64,000 bases of DNA from Rhizoclosmatium globosum (lineage: Eukaryota > Chytridiomycota > Chytridiomycetes > Chytridiales > Chytriomycetaceae). Below are positions 20,490 through 31,205 of this stretch, piece by piece (the stretch's first letter is position 1; the number at the start of each line of letters is the position of its first letter). Under the pieces are notes generated by a model that was not told the origin of the DNA, did no database searches, and was given only the letters and a program-made list of their open reading frames with translations. The stretch spans positions 1 to 64,000 of the forward strand of contig MCGO01000007.1 of assembly GCA_002104985.1 (NCBI GenBank), given 5' to 3'. The position numbers were made by a program, and so were the translations under genes.

Positions 20490-21422
20490 ATGAGCTTAAC
20501 TAACGATACAATCTTACTCTGGACTCTGTACGATGATGCATACAACAACGCGACTCACATTGACTTTTACATCACCATGGCGGCGACATCCGTGTTCCTT
20601 CTTATATTCGCCCGCCTTGTCTGGAACGATCGAAATAGTCACGCTCAAAAGTCTGTCTTCACCAGTTTCAACGTCCTGCTGTTCTCAATGATTATGAGCA
20701 ATGCTCTAGCCCTGATATTTCAGTTCATCTATGACGAAAGCACCGTTCCACTCTTCGTGAACATATACATCAGCATCAGCTATTTCTTCATATGTTCATT
20801 CCAATTTCTTGTGATATTCTATACCTGGAATCGCGGATCACCTGTCATTCAAACAATAGCTCCAAAGCTGTGCCCGTATTTTACGGTTGTATTGATACTA
20901 TTTGGCCTCCTCGAAGCAAGTCAATTCATTTGGTTCGTCCTAGATAACGTCGCCGTCAACGATGAAAACATTGCATCGCAGCAGGTTTTGTTCAATGAGG
21001 TTCTAAACGGCCACACGATTGCGACAAACGTTTTTATGTGTGTTTTTGACGTCATTATTGCAACGTTTTACGCTCTTTACTTGAGATCCGTGAGGAGCCT
21101 TGGTTTAAATGTGAACAAACTTGTAATTCTTTCGCGATATGGCGTTGCATCGTTCATTACTCTCGAGGTGTGGTTAAACTTTGTTGTTGCGTATACAATA
21201 TGGGCGAATGCTGCTTCTCCGACAGTTTCATTAGCAACGTATTCCGCGGGAATCCATATTTCGGATATCGGGCAATTGCTTTATATCTTGATACAACTTG
21301 CCATGAAACGGGCCTTACAGAAAGAAGATGAACGCGCGAGACAGTCTTTGCAAAGAAATGCTGCAGGGGTTTCAGATAAATCGGAGACTGTGAAAGGTGT
21401 TGAATCGAATCAAGTCAAGTAG
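20490..21422 (+). CDS. 7TM receptor-like family member
   Basis: The protein has 310 residues in a single exon. The ATG at 20490 (MSLTNDTILLWTLYDDAYNN) aligns with the other N-termini; the frame is open upstream to 20301 but that part is unlike the family. Motifs are YTWNRGSPVIQTIAPK, KLVILSRYGVASF and IQLAMKRALQKEDER (Arg for Trp in QLAMKW). It starts a plus-strand run of head-to-tail copies (20490-27025) that form a distinct subfamily with LSRFGIASF and DLGPxLYL features. Confidence 0.87.
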   Translation: MSLTNDTILLWTLYDDAYNNATHIDFYITMAATSVFLLIFARLVWNDRNSHAQKSVFTSFNVLLFSMIMSNALALIFQFIYDESTVPLFVNIYISISYFFICSFQFLVIFYTWNRGSPVIQTIAPKLCPYFTVVLILFGLLEASQFIWFVLDNVAVNDENIASQQVLFNEVLNGHTIATNVFMCVFDVIIATFYALYLRSVRSLGLNVNKLVILSRYGVASFITLEVWLNFVVAYTIWANAASPTVSLATYSAGIHISDIGQLLYILIQLAMKRALQKEDERARQSLQRNAAGVSDKSETVKGVESNQVK

Positions 21423-21482
21423 AAAAGTCAAGTGGAAAATTATTGAATCTATATGGGTTGAATGAACAATGGAAACAATACA

Positions 21483-22391
21483 ATGAATTCTTCTACCACC
21501 AACAACACTACAACAAATTACGCCAATGAGTTCATTGCAGCTACAATCACGGACTTTTGGATCACTGTTGCTTCTTCCACCGTTCTCCTGGCTTCGTTTT
21601 TAACAATTGTTTGGAAAGATACTAGTCAGTTCACGAAACGATATATCTTTACTGGATTCAACGTCCTCTATGTTTCAATGATATTTTCAAATCTTCTCAG
21701 CGTCTTGTTTCAGTACCTCCACTACCAGAACACAGATTTGACGCCTATTGTAGTCTACAACTGCTTATGCTACTTCTTCTCATCCATCTTTCAGTTCTTG
21801 CTTGTAATGTACACATGTAATCGTGGTATTCCTGTCATAAAAGCTGTCGTTCCTATAGTTGAAAAGTATTTGATCATATTCCTTGTTTTGTTTGGATTAT
21901 TGCTGATAAGCCAATACCTGTTTCTGGTACTATCGGAAACAACAGTGCACCTTGTGTCCGATGAACAGTCTCTGGCTATTATTACGAACCAAAATATAGC
22001 GATCGACGTTCTTATGGGCTCATTTGATTTCTTCGTGGCATGCATTTACTTTTCGTACCTGTACAAAAATCGTAATACCGGAATGAATATGAAGAGACTC
22101 GTTATCTTATCACGATTCGGAATCGCTTCATTTATTGTTCTTGAGTTCTGGTTGACGTCTATTGTTCTTGGTGCCCAATGGTCGAACGAGCCTGAGAAGC
22201 AGGTTTCACTTCTTGCTTTTTCAGTAAACTTACACATATCTGATTTGGGCCCGATTATGTATCTTTTTGTGCAGCTTGTGATGAAATGGGAGTTGTATCG
22301 TGACGACCAAAGTGGAAAGAGTGAAAACGGATACGTGTGTCAAACCAACCTCAAAGAGACTGTGAAAGATGCTGAAACAAAATTAAATTAA
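21483..22391 (+). CDS. 7TM receptor-like family member
   Basis: The protein has 302 residues in a single exon, with an Asn/Thr-rich N-terminus carrying several N-x-S/T sequons. I chose the ATG at 21483 because it aligns with the start of the gene at 24082; an in-frame ATG at 21462 would add seven residues. Motifs are CNRGIPVIKAVVP (Cys for Trp), RLVILSRFGIASF and VQLVMKWELYRDDQ. It is closest to the next copy at 22464-23402. Confidence 0.87.
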   Translation: MNSSTTNNTTTNYANEFIAATITDFWITVASSTVLLASFLTIVWKDTSQFTKRYIFTGFNVLYVSMIFSNLLSVLFQYLHYQNTDLTPIVVYNCLCYFFSSIFQFLLVMYTCNRGIPVIKAVVPIVEKYLIIFLVLFGLLLISQYLFLVLSETTVHLVSDEQSLAIITNQNIAIDVLMGSFDFFVACIYFSYLYKNRNTGMNMKRLVILSRFGIASFIVLEFWLTSIVLGAQWSNEPEKQVSLLAFSVNLHISDLGPIMYLFVQLVMKWELYRDDQSGKSENGYVCQTNLKETVKDAETKLN

Positions 22392-22463
22392 ATATGGATA
22401 TATATGTATGTGTGCAAATTATTGTATGACGAAAATTGAATAATGCACAATGGAAACAATATA

Positions 22464-23402
22464 ATGAATACTTCCACCAATAGCATCGTTGCGAATTATG
22501 AGACTGAGTACGGCATAGCCACAAGTATCGACTTATGGCTTACTGTTATCATGTCAACCATTCTCTTTTCTTCGTTTTCGTTTATCGTGTGGAATGATAG
22601 GAAACAGTCTACGAACCCATCCAAACGCTCAATACTTACTGGATTTAACATTCTTTTTGTTGCCATGCTCGTCTGTAATCTTCTGAGCGTTACTTTTCAG
22701 TACATATACAACTTAAGCACTGATATGACTCTCGTTGTAATCTTCAACTGTTTAAGCTTCCTTTTCGGATCTATCTTTCAGTTCCTGATTGTGCTATACA
22801 CATTGAATCGCGGCATTCCCGTCATAAAAGCAACGTTTCCTGCAGCAGAAAAATATCTGATGATTATCCTTATTCTGTTTGGATTGTTACTTACAAGCCA
22901 ATTTGTGTTTTCGGTGCTTGTAACGACATCAGTTTACCTATCGATTCTATTCGAAAATTTTCCCATCCTTCTGTCCATCATTAAAAAACAAAATATAGCT
23001 ATTGACGTGCTTTTGGGCTCATTTGACCTGTTTGTCGTATGCATCTACTCAATCTATTTGTATAAAAATCGAAGTACCCACGTGGATATGAAGCGACTGA
23101 TTATTTTATCACGATTTGGAATCGCTTCATTTGTCGTTCTTGAGTTCTGGCTCACGTTCATTGTTCTCAATTCGTATTGGTTGAATGCATCACAGAAACA
23201 AATATCCCGCCTCGCCTATTCTATAAATTTGCACATTTGTGATTTGGGCCCAATGCTGTATCTTTTCTTGCAGCTTGTTTTAAAATGGGAGTTGTATCGT
23301 GAGGATCAACGGCGAAGAGTGAAACCCGATTTATCAGCTAAACCGGCTTCAAACTCAAAATCAGCAACCACTATGAAAGATGTGGGAGCAAAATTACATT
23401 GA
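22464..23402 (+). CDS. 7TM receptor-like family member
   Basis: The protein has 312 residues in a single exon, starting MNTSTNSIVANYETEY. The alternative ATG at 22443 is in frame. Motifs are LNRGIPVIKATFP, RLIILSRFGIASF and LQLVLKWELYREDQRRR. The gene is 72 bp downstream of its closest relative at 21483-22391 in the same orientation. The short spacers in this run (50-100 bp) leave little room for separate promoters. Confidence 0.87.
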   Translation: MNTSTNSIVANYETEYGIATSIDLWLTVIMSTILFSSFSFIVWNDRKQSTNPSKRSILTGFNILFVAMLVCNLLSVTFQYIYNLSTDMTLVVIFNCLSFLFGSIFQFLIVLYTLNRGIPVIKATFPAAEKYLMIILILFGLLLTSQFVFSVLVTTSVYLSILFENFPILLSIIKKQNIAIDVLLGSFDLFVVCIYSIYLYKNRSTHVDMKRLIILSRFGIASFVVLEFWLTFIVLNSYWLNASQKQISRLAYSINLHICDLGPMLYLFLQLVLKWELYREDQRRRVKPDLSAKPASNSKSATTMKDVGAKLH

Positions 23403-23420
23403 ATAGGGATTTAGTACAGA

Positions 23421-24005
23421 TTTCTTAGTTCTTGCTTGTTCTTTATACCTGGAATCGTGGCTTGCCTGTAATACGAGCAACTTTTCTCGCAGCTGAAAAT
23501 TATTTGGTCATGTTCCTTATCTTGTTTGGATTCTTGCTGAAGAGTCTTAGCCACATCAGTTTACCTTGCAATTTTGTCAGAGAGATTTCATCTCTTCCTG
23601 CATATTGTTGATAACCAAAATATAGCTATCGATGCGCTGATGTGTTCATTTGATTTATTTGTGGGATGGGATGTATCTACGCGACTTATTTGTACAAAAT
23701 TCGTGACACCCACAGTGATATGAAGCGACTTGTAATTTTATCACGGTTCGGAATTGTGTCATTTGTTTTTCTTGAATTCTGGTTGACTTTTGTTGCTGAA
23801 TTCCCATTGGTTAAACGCGCCGGAGGAGCAAGTTTCTCTTCTTGCCTATTCTGTTAACTTACACATTTGTGATTTGGGTCCGATACTGTATCTTCTTGTA
23901 CAGGTTGTAATAAAATGGGAATTGTATCGAACTGACCAACTTCAAAGAACGAAGCCAGATTTGTTTGCAAAACCCACGACTGAAGGGCATTTAAAATTGC
24001 GTTAG
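23421..24005 (+). pseudogene. 7TM-family pseudogene, 5' truncated
   Basis: TM1 and TM2 are missing. Homology starts abruptly near 23421 in TM3 with a clear YTWNRGLPVIRATF-like stretch in shifted frames. It passes through a stop-containing TM4-TM5 region, then RLVILSRFGIVSF at about 23724-23762 and LGPILYLLVQVVIKWELYR ending at 24005 in a different frame. Loss of the first half plus at least two frame changes makes it non-functional. It is flanked by two better copies in the same orientation. Confidence 0.85.
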
Positions 24006-24081
24006 AGCGATTGTAAATAAAACCTATCGAATATTCTTTATCAGGCTGGGTTTCTGAATCAAAGACAATGAAAACAATCAA

Positions 24082-25010
24082 ATGGAAAATACCACCGCCG
24101 ATAACATCGTCGCTGATTTCTACAATGAATACAACCGAGTGGCAAACATAGACTTTTGGATCACTTCAGTTTCGTCCGGTGTGGTATTGATTATATTTTC
24201 GGTTCTAGCGTGGAAACAACCCAAACGAACAAACCAAACTTCAATCTTTACTGGTTTCAACGTTCTCTTTGTCGCGATGACGCTTAGCAATCTTTTGAGT
24301 TCTATTTTTCAGCTCGTATATTATCAAAGTACAGATTGGACGTTAATTGTAGTGTATGACTGTTTAAGCTCATTTTTTGCTACAATCTTTCAGTTCTTGC
24401 TCGTATTGTACACCCTTAATCGCGGACTTCCTGTTATTCAAGCAACATATCCTGCGGTTCAAAAGTATTTGACTGTGCTTATTGTACTATTTGGATTGTT
24501 GTTAATAAGTCAAGTCATCGTTTTCACGTTATCTGCCATGGCAATGTATCTTTTGATTATGCACGAACATTGGCCTACTTTTATTTCAATAGTTAGTAAC
24601 CAGAATGTTGCTATTGATGCATTGATGGGCTCGTTTGACTTTTCGTGGCGTGTATATATGTCATTTATTTATACAAAGTTCGCGATACCGTTGTAGATGT
24701 GAGGAAGCTCGTAATTCTATCACGATTTGGTATCGCGTCATTTATAGCTCTTGAATTCTGGCTAACGTTTGTTGTTCTATACTCATATTGGCTGAACGCG
24801 CCATTACCTCCTATTACACTTCAAACATATTCAATAAGTTTACATATATGTGATTTAGGTCCTATTTTGTATCTCATTGTTCAACTTGCTATGAAATGGG
24901 AATTGTTTCAAAATGATGTACTCAACTTGCAAAGGCCGGATACTTTCGTTCAACGCCAATCGAAATCAAGCGAAAATACCCGAAATCCACAGAGAAGCGA
25001 CTGCAAATAA
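24082..25010 (+). pseudogene. 7TM family member with a single-base frameshift (recent pseudogene or assembly error)
   Basis: The N-terminal frame (24082-24696, MENTTADNIVADFYNEY) is perfect through TM1-TM5 as far as LMGSFDF. The C-terminal frame picks up at once with VACIYVIYLYKVRDT and continues with KLVILSRFGIASF and VQLAMKWELFQND to 25010. Adding one T to the run at about 24640 (gacttttcg, where a relative has gatttcttcg) would restore the whole frame. Everything else looks functional, so either the lesion is very recent or the base is miscalled. Confidence 0.85.
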
Positions 25011-25072
25011 ACTCATATGCTTATATTTAATATAAAATTCCATTATGAATTTGAACAATACGTGAAAGAAAA

Positions 25073-26032
25073 ATGAGCTCAAATGCCACTGAGTCTCCTT
25101 ACCTTGGACCATACAACGAAGCGGTAACAATTGACTTTTGGACCACACTTGCTGTATCTATCCTACTTCTGATAATCCTCTCTATCATTCTTGTTCGTGA
25201 AGCGCTTTCAAACACAACTTCGAATAGAACAAGAAAGACGTTCAGCGTTTTCAACGTACTTCTTGTAACTATGATACTAAGTAACTGCGCTGGAATGATA
25301 TTTCAGTATATATATGCTTTCTGTCTGGATCCAACATTGTCTGTGATTTACCTTTGTATCGCATCAGTCTTTTCAACTATATTTCAGTATTCAATAGTTT
25401 TATACGCGTGGAATCGAGGGCTACCGGTGATTCAAGTTACGATTTCATGGATTTCACCTTATTTGGTTGCATTTCTTGTGTTTTATGGAATTCTTCAAGT
25501 CAGCCAGTTTGTTGTATTTACTCTTGACAATATTGCGTACTCTATATCAAACGTAAATTTACCTCTTGACTTATTGGATCAAATTGTGAGGATACAGACA
25601 ATTGCCATTGAAGTATCAATCGCCTCTTTCGACGCATTTATCACTGCAGTCTATATCTACTACCTCTGGTCTATAAGAAACATGAACAACGAGCTTAATG
25701 TTCGAAAACTTGTCATAATATCCTGGTTTGGCGTAATTTCCTTTGTTTGTATCGAATTCTACTTGACTCTCTATGTTCTTTATGCAGTTTGGTCATATGA
25801 CTCAGACCGGACCATCTCTATCTTTTTATATTCATTTAGTCTTCACGTAGGTGACCTGGGTCCTTTATTGTTCCTCGTCGCTCAAGTTGGACTTAAGTGG
25901 GCATTGCTTCAGGATGACAGTGACAGTAGATCAAACTCAAAAAATCATCAACGTAGCTCTACGATTCAGCGATCTAATACGGGGAAAAGCGAACGAATTT
26001 CCCCAACAGTAGATACGACTCACCAACAATAA
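25073..26032 (+). CDS. 7TM receptor-like family member
   Basis: The protein has 319 residues in a single exon, starting MSSNATESPYLGPYNEAV (NAT sequon). Motifs are YAWNRGLPVIQVTISW, KLVIISWFGVISF and AQVGLKWALLQDD. In this copy and the next, the SR of LSRYG is SW and QLAMKW is QVGLKW. The two therefore form a pair with altered cytoplasmic-face residues. The tail is Ser/Asn-rich. Confidence 0.87.
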   Translation: MSSNATESPYLGPYNEAVTIDFWTTLAVSILLLIILSIILVREALSNTTSNRTRKTFSVFNVLLVTMILSNCAGMIFQYIYAFCLDPTLSVIYLCIASVFSTIFQYSIVLYAWNRGLPVIQVTISWISPYLVAFLVFYGILQVSQFVVFTLDNIAYSISNVNLPLDLLDQIVRIQTIAIEVSIASFDAFITAVYIYYLWSIRNMNNELNVRKLVIISWFGVISFVCIEFYLTLYVLYAVWSYDSDRTISIFLYSFSLHVGDLGPLLFLVAQVGLKWALLQDDSDSRSNSKNHQRSSTIQRSNTGKSERISPTVDTTHQQ

Positions 26033-26119
26033 AGTCAATCTTTTGGTTTTAATGTAATAGTATCTTCTGGTTGATGCATGTAAATCTTACATGAACAATG
26101 CAATTCATTTATAAGGGAA

Positions 26120-27025
26120 ATGAGTTCCTTCAATGACACAACAGCCATTCCATACAACGATGCATATAACGAAGTAGTCAACATAGACACATGGATCACT
26201 CTAGTCTTCACCGCCCTCTTCCTTTTATCCATTGCTCTCCTTTGCTTTCAAGAAGCTGTTTCAACAAGGAAATCCATCTTCACCAGCTTCAACATACTCC
26301 TCATTTCCATGATTATCAGCAACTTCCTTGGCGTCATATTTCAATATCTGTACGCGTTTTGTGCAGACCCAGAACTAACGGTCATTTATATTTGTCTGTC
26401 GGGCACCTTTTCAGCCATATTCCAATATCTGATTGTCGTGTACACGTGGAACCGTGGTCTGCCCGTTATAAAATCAACGATACCATGGATTCAGCCGTTT
26501 CTTGTTGTGTTCATTGTGCTGTACGCGCTTCTTCAAGTGGAGCAAGCCATTCTCTTTGCATTGTCCAACGTCTCCTTTTATCTGCCAATATTAAACGACG
26601 ATTTGGAATTATTCATCATGATTGTGAACATACAGTCAATATTGATTGACGTTTTGATGGGCTCGTTTGATTTGTTAGTTACGGGAGTTTATATCTATTA
26701 CCTTTGGTCTGTTAGTCGAGTCAATGACCAATTGGATGTCAAGAATCTTGTAATCATATCTTGGTTTGGCGTTGCTTCATTCATATGCATTGAGTTCTGG
26801 CTCACGTTCTATGTGTTGTATTCAATATGGGCAAATACATTTGGCCCTAACATGACACTTTTAGCCTTCACTATAAGCCTGCATATAAACAATTTGGGTC
26901 CCCTTTTATATCTCGTCATTCAAGTTGGTCTCAAATTCGCCCTCCTTCGCGACAAACAGAATTCAAAAGCCAGGAGAACAAAAATCAACTCAAAAAGTAC
27001 AGGAACATCCAAATCAAAAGACTAA
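26120..27025 (+). CDS. 7TM receptor-like family member
   Basis: The protein has 301 residues in a single exon, starting MSSFNDTTAIPYNDAYNEV (NDT sequon). Motifs are YTWNRGLPVIKSTIPW, NLVIISWFGVASF and IQVGLKFALLRDKQ. It is a tandem duplicate of 25073-26032, last of the plus-strand run. Its tail is short and very basic (ARRTKINSKSTGTSKSKD). The 3' end is convergent with the secreted Thr/Pro-rich gene, whose probable stop lies about 80 bp away. Confidence 0.87.
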   Translation: MSSFNDTTAIPYNDAYNEVVNIDTWITLVFTALFLLSIALLCFQEAVSTRKSIFTSFNILLISMIISNFLGVIFQYLYAFCADPELTVIYICLSGTFSAIFQYLIVVYTWNRGLPVIKSTIPWIQPFLVVFIVLYALLQVEQAILFALSNVSFYLPILNDDLELFIMIVNIQSILIDVLMGSFDLLVTGVYIYYLWSVSRVNDQLDVKNLVIISWFGVASFICIEFWLTFYVLYSIWANTFGPNMTLLAFTISLHINNLGPLLYLVIQVGLKFALLRDKQNSKARRTKINSKSTGTSKSKD

Positions 27026-27105
27026 TAATACAAAACACTGATTCGTTATTTAAACACCAAATATAAATAAAATATAAATAAAGTAATCCTCGACATTCAA
27101 CATAT

Positions 27106-28742
27106 TCAACAAGTATCACCACCAAAACACGCGCCACCAATCCCCAACCCACCTCCATAAACAACCTGCTGCACCTGAACATGACTAACAGGATCCCACG
27201 ACCCCATCAAAACAGCTTACACGTAACAGAAGCACACTCCCCACTCCAACACTGCAACACTTCCATCCCAATCGTCCCATCAAGCGTCCTCACGTCGCCC
27301 CCACACCTGTACTCCACCGTGTCCACAACGACAACATCTGCAACGCGGTTACTACTCCAATGCGAGGATAACGTCGCGGTGAGGCCAAAGTCTGGGGTGT
27401 TTACGAGGGTTACGACGCCAGGCGTTGAGAGAGTTACAGAGGCGCCGTAGAATGTTGTAAGGAGGGGGTCGCTTTGGAGTTGGCAGGAGGATCCGTGGGT
27501 TGGAGGACATGGGTTTTGTGGAGGGGATGGAGGGACGGGAGTTGGTGATGGAATCATTACGGGCGGAGAAGGGATTGCATCTGTTGTGGGTGAAGGAATC
27601 ACATCTGTAGTGGGTTGAGGTGGTGGAGGCACAGAGATTGGCTCAGTAACAGACGGTGATGGGATAATCGGCGGTTGAGGCGTGTAATCCGTTGTTGTCG
27701 GTTCAAAGGGTGGAGGGATAGGACTAGGTTCAGTAACAGACGGAACAACAGATGTCGGAAGCGGTGGAACAATCTCCGTTGACGATGGTTCATTCGAAAA
27801 GGTGGAACTGTAGGAACATCATACTTCTTTGGCTCAGCCGTCGTCGTTGACTCTACCCCACAAAACAAATCAGCCAATACCATATCAAATAAAATAACAT
27901 ACCTGTCACAACCTCCGTCTCCGTTGAAACAGTAGTAGTCTCCACCGGCGCCCATCCCGGGTTCCCAGGCGACGTCCTCGGCTGATACTTTGGACGTGTC
28001 TTTGTAGGTCCCACAGGAATAACATATTTCCTCGGCTTCACCGTCGTTTCAGTAGTTGTTTCCACAACTGACGTAGTATTCAAAGCCGTAACCGCCACCG
28101 ACGTCGTCCCGTCTGACTCAGTCGCCGAATTCGAAGGTTGCACAAACAAAGACGTGGTCGTTGTCGCCGCCTCTGTTCCCCACGAATACGTCGTTGAAGT
28201 CGGTCCGAAATCTGTTACACTCGATGTATCGACAGAACTAGACGTTGTGCTTGAAACAACATTTTCAGTCCCGAAACTCAATGTGGTTGGTGTTGGGACT
28301 GGTTCTAACATTATCCCTCATTAATAAACTGTTCGTGATTGTTAAAAGAAGCATACCAGTTTCAGTCCAAACCGGCTCCGTAGTTCCAACAGGTGCCCAC
28401 CCTTTATTCCCTGAAGTCCGTGGCCTGAATCGAGGTTTCGAGGTTCCTATACTTTCACATTCAATATCCCATCTTACTACTTAAAGAAAGCGATGATTTC
28501 ACACCTTCCACTTCAGTCACGCTTGGAATACACGTCGTACCCTGATCCGTGGATGTAACAGGCACAGTTGTAGTCACAACAGGTTCGATAGTAGTTGTAG
28601 TCGGGACGCGTTGATGCGGATACGGTTTGTGTACTTTCACGATATGTTCTTTTCTGCGTACCATTTTGGCTCGCATTGAAACTGGGAATGCGGTTGCATC
28701 TTGAAGGTACGGTATCAGTAGCAGGAAGATGCTGATGTTCAT
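27106..28742 (-). CDS. Secreted Thr/Ser/Pro-rich mucin-like protein with Cys-containing C-terminal domain (two apparent frameshifts)
   Basis: The gene starts at 28742 with MNISIFLLLIPYLQDATAFP, a signal peptide. A basic stretch (MRAKMVRRKEHIVKV) and TTTT-rich linkers follow. Introns join at VEG-TSKPRFRPR, WTETE-PVPTP and EVVTE-STTT. Repeats RPRTSGNKGWAPVGTTE and QPRTSPGNPGWAPVETT alternate with Thr/Pro linkers. The C-terminal domain (about 27200-27490) has four or more Cys and CQLQSDPLLTTFYGA, weakly reminiscent of a von Willebrand type D start. Two single-T shortfalls break the frame, one near 27798 (PPF to SNEPSSTE) and one near 27210 (CKLF to GSWDPVSHVQ). The second shift adds a Gly-rich tail ending GGDTC at 27106. 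It is likely an extracellular or wall-associated protein. Confidence 0.6.
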
Positions 28743-28951
28743 GGTGATGTTTTCGACGGGAGATTTCTTGAATAGGTGGGAAACGATGCAAAAAACGCCG
28801 AGCGCGTGTGGTGGGGTCGTTGCTTTGGTTTTGTTGTTTTTTGTTGTTTGAAGGGTTGAGCTGTCAAACGCCGAACTCACCTCAGGTGTCAAATTATTAC
28901 TGCAGATATTTTATATTATCCTATCCATACTATAATAACATAACTAATAAA

Positions 28952-30720
28952 TTAATTCATTTCCTTCACCAAAGCTCCACCCAACGAACTCAACCCCGTT
29001 CCCTCCTCCATTCGACCGCCACCAACACCTTCCTCCCCCAAAACAAAAGCCTCCTTCCTCAACTCCCGAATCCACTCCGGAACTCCCCCCTTCCCCTCCC
29101 CAGCAATACTCATCTCTCCACCAACACCACCCCCTTCCCTTCCTCCCTCCACCCATTCCTCCGTCTCTCCCGCCTCTCAACCTCCCCAGCCCTCCCAACA
29201 CCCCCAAAATCCATACCAAGCTTCTCATGCAACACCTTATCAACAACCCCAGCAACCATCACACCCTCCCCGCCCCCCACCCCACCCACCGAAACCAATT
29301 CCTTCACCGCATCCAGAACTTCATTCCTCACACGCCACTTCTCCATCTCACCCCTCTTCACCTCCTTAAACACGCGATGCTCCTCCCTCAACGCATGCAG
29401 CTCAGCGGCACTCAGTTCTGCGTGGGAGTACGCGCAGGAGGGGTTCGTGCATGGGGGGTGGAGGTGGTGGAATGCGCAGGGGGTTGTTGAAGGGGTGTGG
29501 GAGAAGCGGCAGAGGGCGCCGGATGTGCAGCCGCCTGGTTTTGAGAAGAATCTGCATGCGGGTTTTGGGTGCGGGTTTTTGGGGTGGGTTGAGGGTGAGG
29601 TGGAAGGGGGTGGTGGTGGGGACGGGGAGTGTTGTGTGGTGGTGTAGGAGGATGTTGGGGCGTATAAGGTGTTTCCTGTTGATTGAGATTCCGGGGATTG
29701 TTGTTTTTCTGATGGTTCAGATGGTTGCGATGGTTCTGTAGCTGTTGTATAGGTATCAGAGTTTGAGGTGGAGAGGTAGGAGAGGAAGAGGGATGCAGTG
29801 AGTTTTGGTTCTTCGAGTTTCGGAGGTTGGAATGAGAGAGTCGGGAGCTGTGCCGTTGACGGTTGTGTGAATGTTTGTGGTGGTGGAATCAAAGTAGATG
29901 ACGAGAGACCATTCGCATTGACAGAATAAACTGACGGATTATTCGATGGAATATAGTTTGACTGATGCATAGAATATGAATTAAATAGATTCACCGACGT
30001 ATTCGCTGACGGATTCGGTGGGAGTGAATGATGCATTGAAGTCGAAGTCGAAGTCGGCAAAGACGAGACAGAAAGCTGAAGAGAAGACGACTGAGGATTC
30101 AAGTACTTTGCAAATGGATTATCCTGATTCAATCCAACACCGGTCCATTCCTTTTGATCCAAACAAGACTGCGCAGACCCACTTGATTTCCCGCCTCGTT
30201 TGACTGGACACCATTTCACATGATGACCAGGTACTTTACAAATGACACAGAGATACTTTGGATCGGGCGGGGAACCATGTGGGTTGTCGCAGTTGTTTGA
30301 AAAGTGGGTGCCTTTGAGGGAACACACGATGCAAATGTACTTTTGATGTGGTTTCTGAGTGGCAATCGACTGATTTGAAGGTGGTTCAAGGGTGGTGGTA
30401 CTTGCGAGAGAAGGTATTTGCGGGATAGTTACAGGTACCACTGAATCCAACTTCTTTCTTGTTCGCACTCGTTTCTTCTTTTGTTGTTGTTGTTGTTGTT
30501 GAATCAAAGGTGGATCGTCGAAAAGAGGTCGTTTGAAGCCAACTTCAACTTTAACAGCTTCGAGTACTTCGCCGTCTTCTTCTTCTTCTTCTTCTTTCTG
30601 AGTACAACCAGGTGCTGATTTGTCAGCAACAACCTCTCTGACTAAAGTGCATTCACTTGAAGCAGAAGATAGTTTTGTGCGCAGTGAGGCAAAGAGGGTG
30701 GCAAACTTGTTCGAGTTCAT
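28952..30720 (-). CDS. CCHC zinc-knuckle / CCCH zinc-finger RNA-binding-type protein
   Basis: The start is MNSNKFATLFASLRTKL at 30720; the frame is open further upstream to 30921 but that part looks like leader. Polar stretches include a poly-Gln run (30481-30500) and a poly-Glu run (about 30578-30595). Two zinc knuckles follow, CIVCSLKGTHFSNNC and CVICKVPGHHVKWC. After a long Ser/Thr/Pro linker come two CCCH fingers, CRFFSKPGGCTSGALCRFSH (C8C5C3H) and CAFHHLHPPCTNPSCAYSH (C8C4C3H). The main frame ends at 29110. A +1 frame across a G-run continues with GGVPEWIRELRKEAFVLGEE to 28952, which looks like the true C-terminus. It is probably an RNA-binding protein; no specific orthologue is recognised. 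Confidence 0.72.
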
Positions 30721-30955
30721 TTGGTTTAGTTTATTGAGAAGAAAGAAGAAAGAAAGAAATGGGCGAGGCTGTTGCTTCCTTTTCACAGGCACTTGATCGG
30801 TGTTCTTCCCATGCGCTGATTGTGGGTGGTTCAGCTGCCTTTTGGGGGTGCGTAGTGTACTTGGTATTAGTGGTAGTGGTAGTAGTGCACTGATACACCC
30901 GAACAATAGCTTCACTTTCACTTTCCTCAGAGTCCGTCAACGATACCCTGATCTG

Positions 30956-31205
30956 ATGAAACGAAACAAGACTGTTGCTCCAGTTCTACTCGGCAGTTGA
31001 GTTGTGTCTCTCTTTCCTTCTTCATAATCAACTCAACCAATCGATAGTATCAACAATCGTCGGTTACTCTCTCTACAAATACTCGCACTCTTCTTGTCTT
31101 CAACGATATGCAGCAAAGTTTCCTGACGAGGCTAAGGCTTGGGAACTTAGCAAGAAGAAAGAGGCGGAGGAAGAGGCGAAACGCAAAGCTGCTGAGAGTC
31201 AATAA
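30956..31205 (+). CDS. Probable mitochondrial ATP synthase subunit e
   Basis: Two exons (30956-30995 and 31048-31205, intron 52 nt) encode about 65 residues, starting MKRNKTVAPVLLG. A hydrophobic segment VAPVLLGISTIVGYSLYKY is followed by a charged helix PDEAKAWELSKKKEAEEEA. The single N-terminal membrane helix with a Gly-x3-(Y/G) pattern and a long Lys/Glu helix is typical of subunit e, which supports dimerisation of F1Fo-ATP synthase in the inner membrane. The length is slightly below the usual 75-100, so an upstream exon may be missed. The family assignment rests on architecture and composition rather than an unmistakable motif. Confidence 0.5.

Noticed and set aside
27181..27450. 89-codon plus-strand frame
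   Set aside because: It is antisense to the Cys-containing domain of the secreted protein, with no signal or domain.
28808..29647. Long plus-strand open frame rich in Pro, Ser and Thr
   Set aside because: It is antisense to the zinc-finger gene and to its C-rich 3' region. Its composition is explained by the G-rich opposite strand, and it has no domain.
30481..30600. Trinucleotide runs as an independent satellite
   Set aside because: They encode poly-Gln and poly-Glu tracts of the zinc-finger protein in frame, so they are part of that gene.
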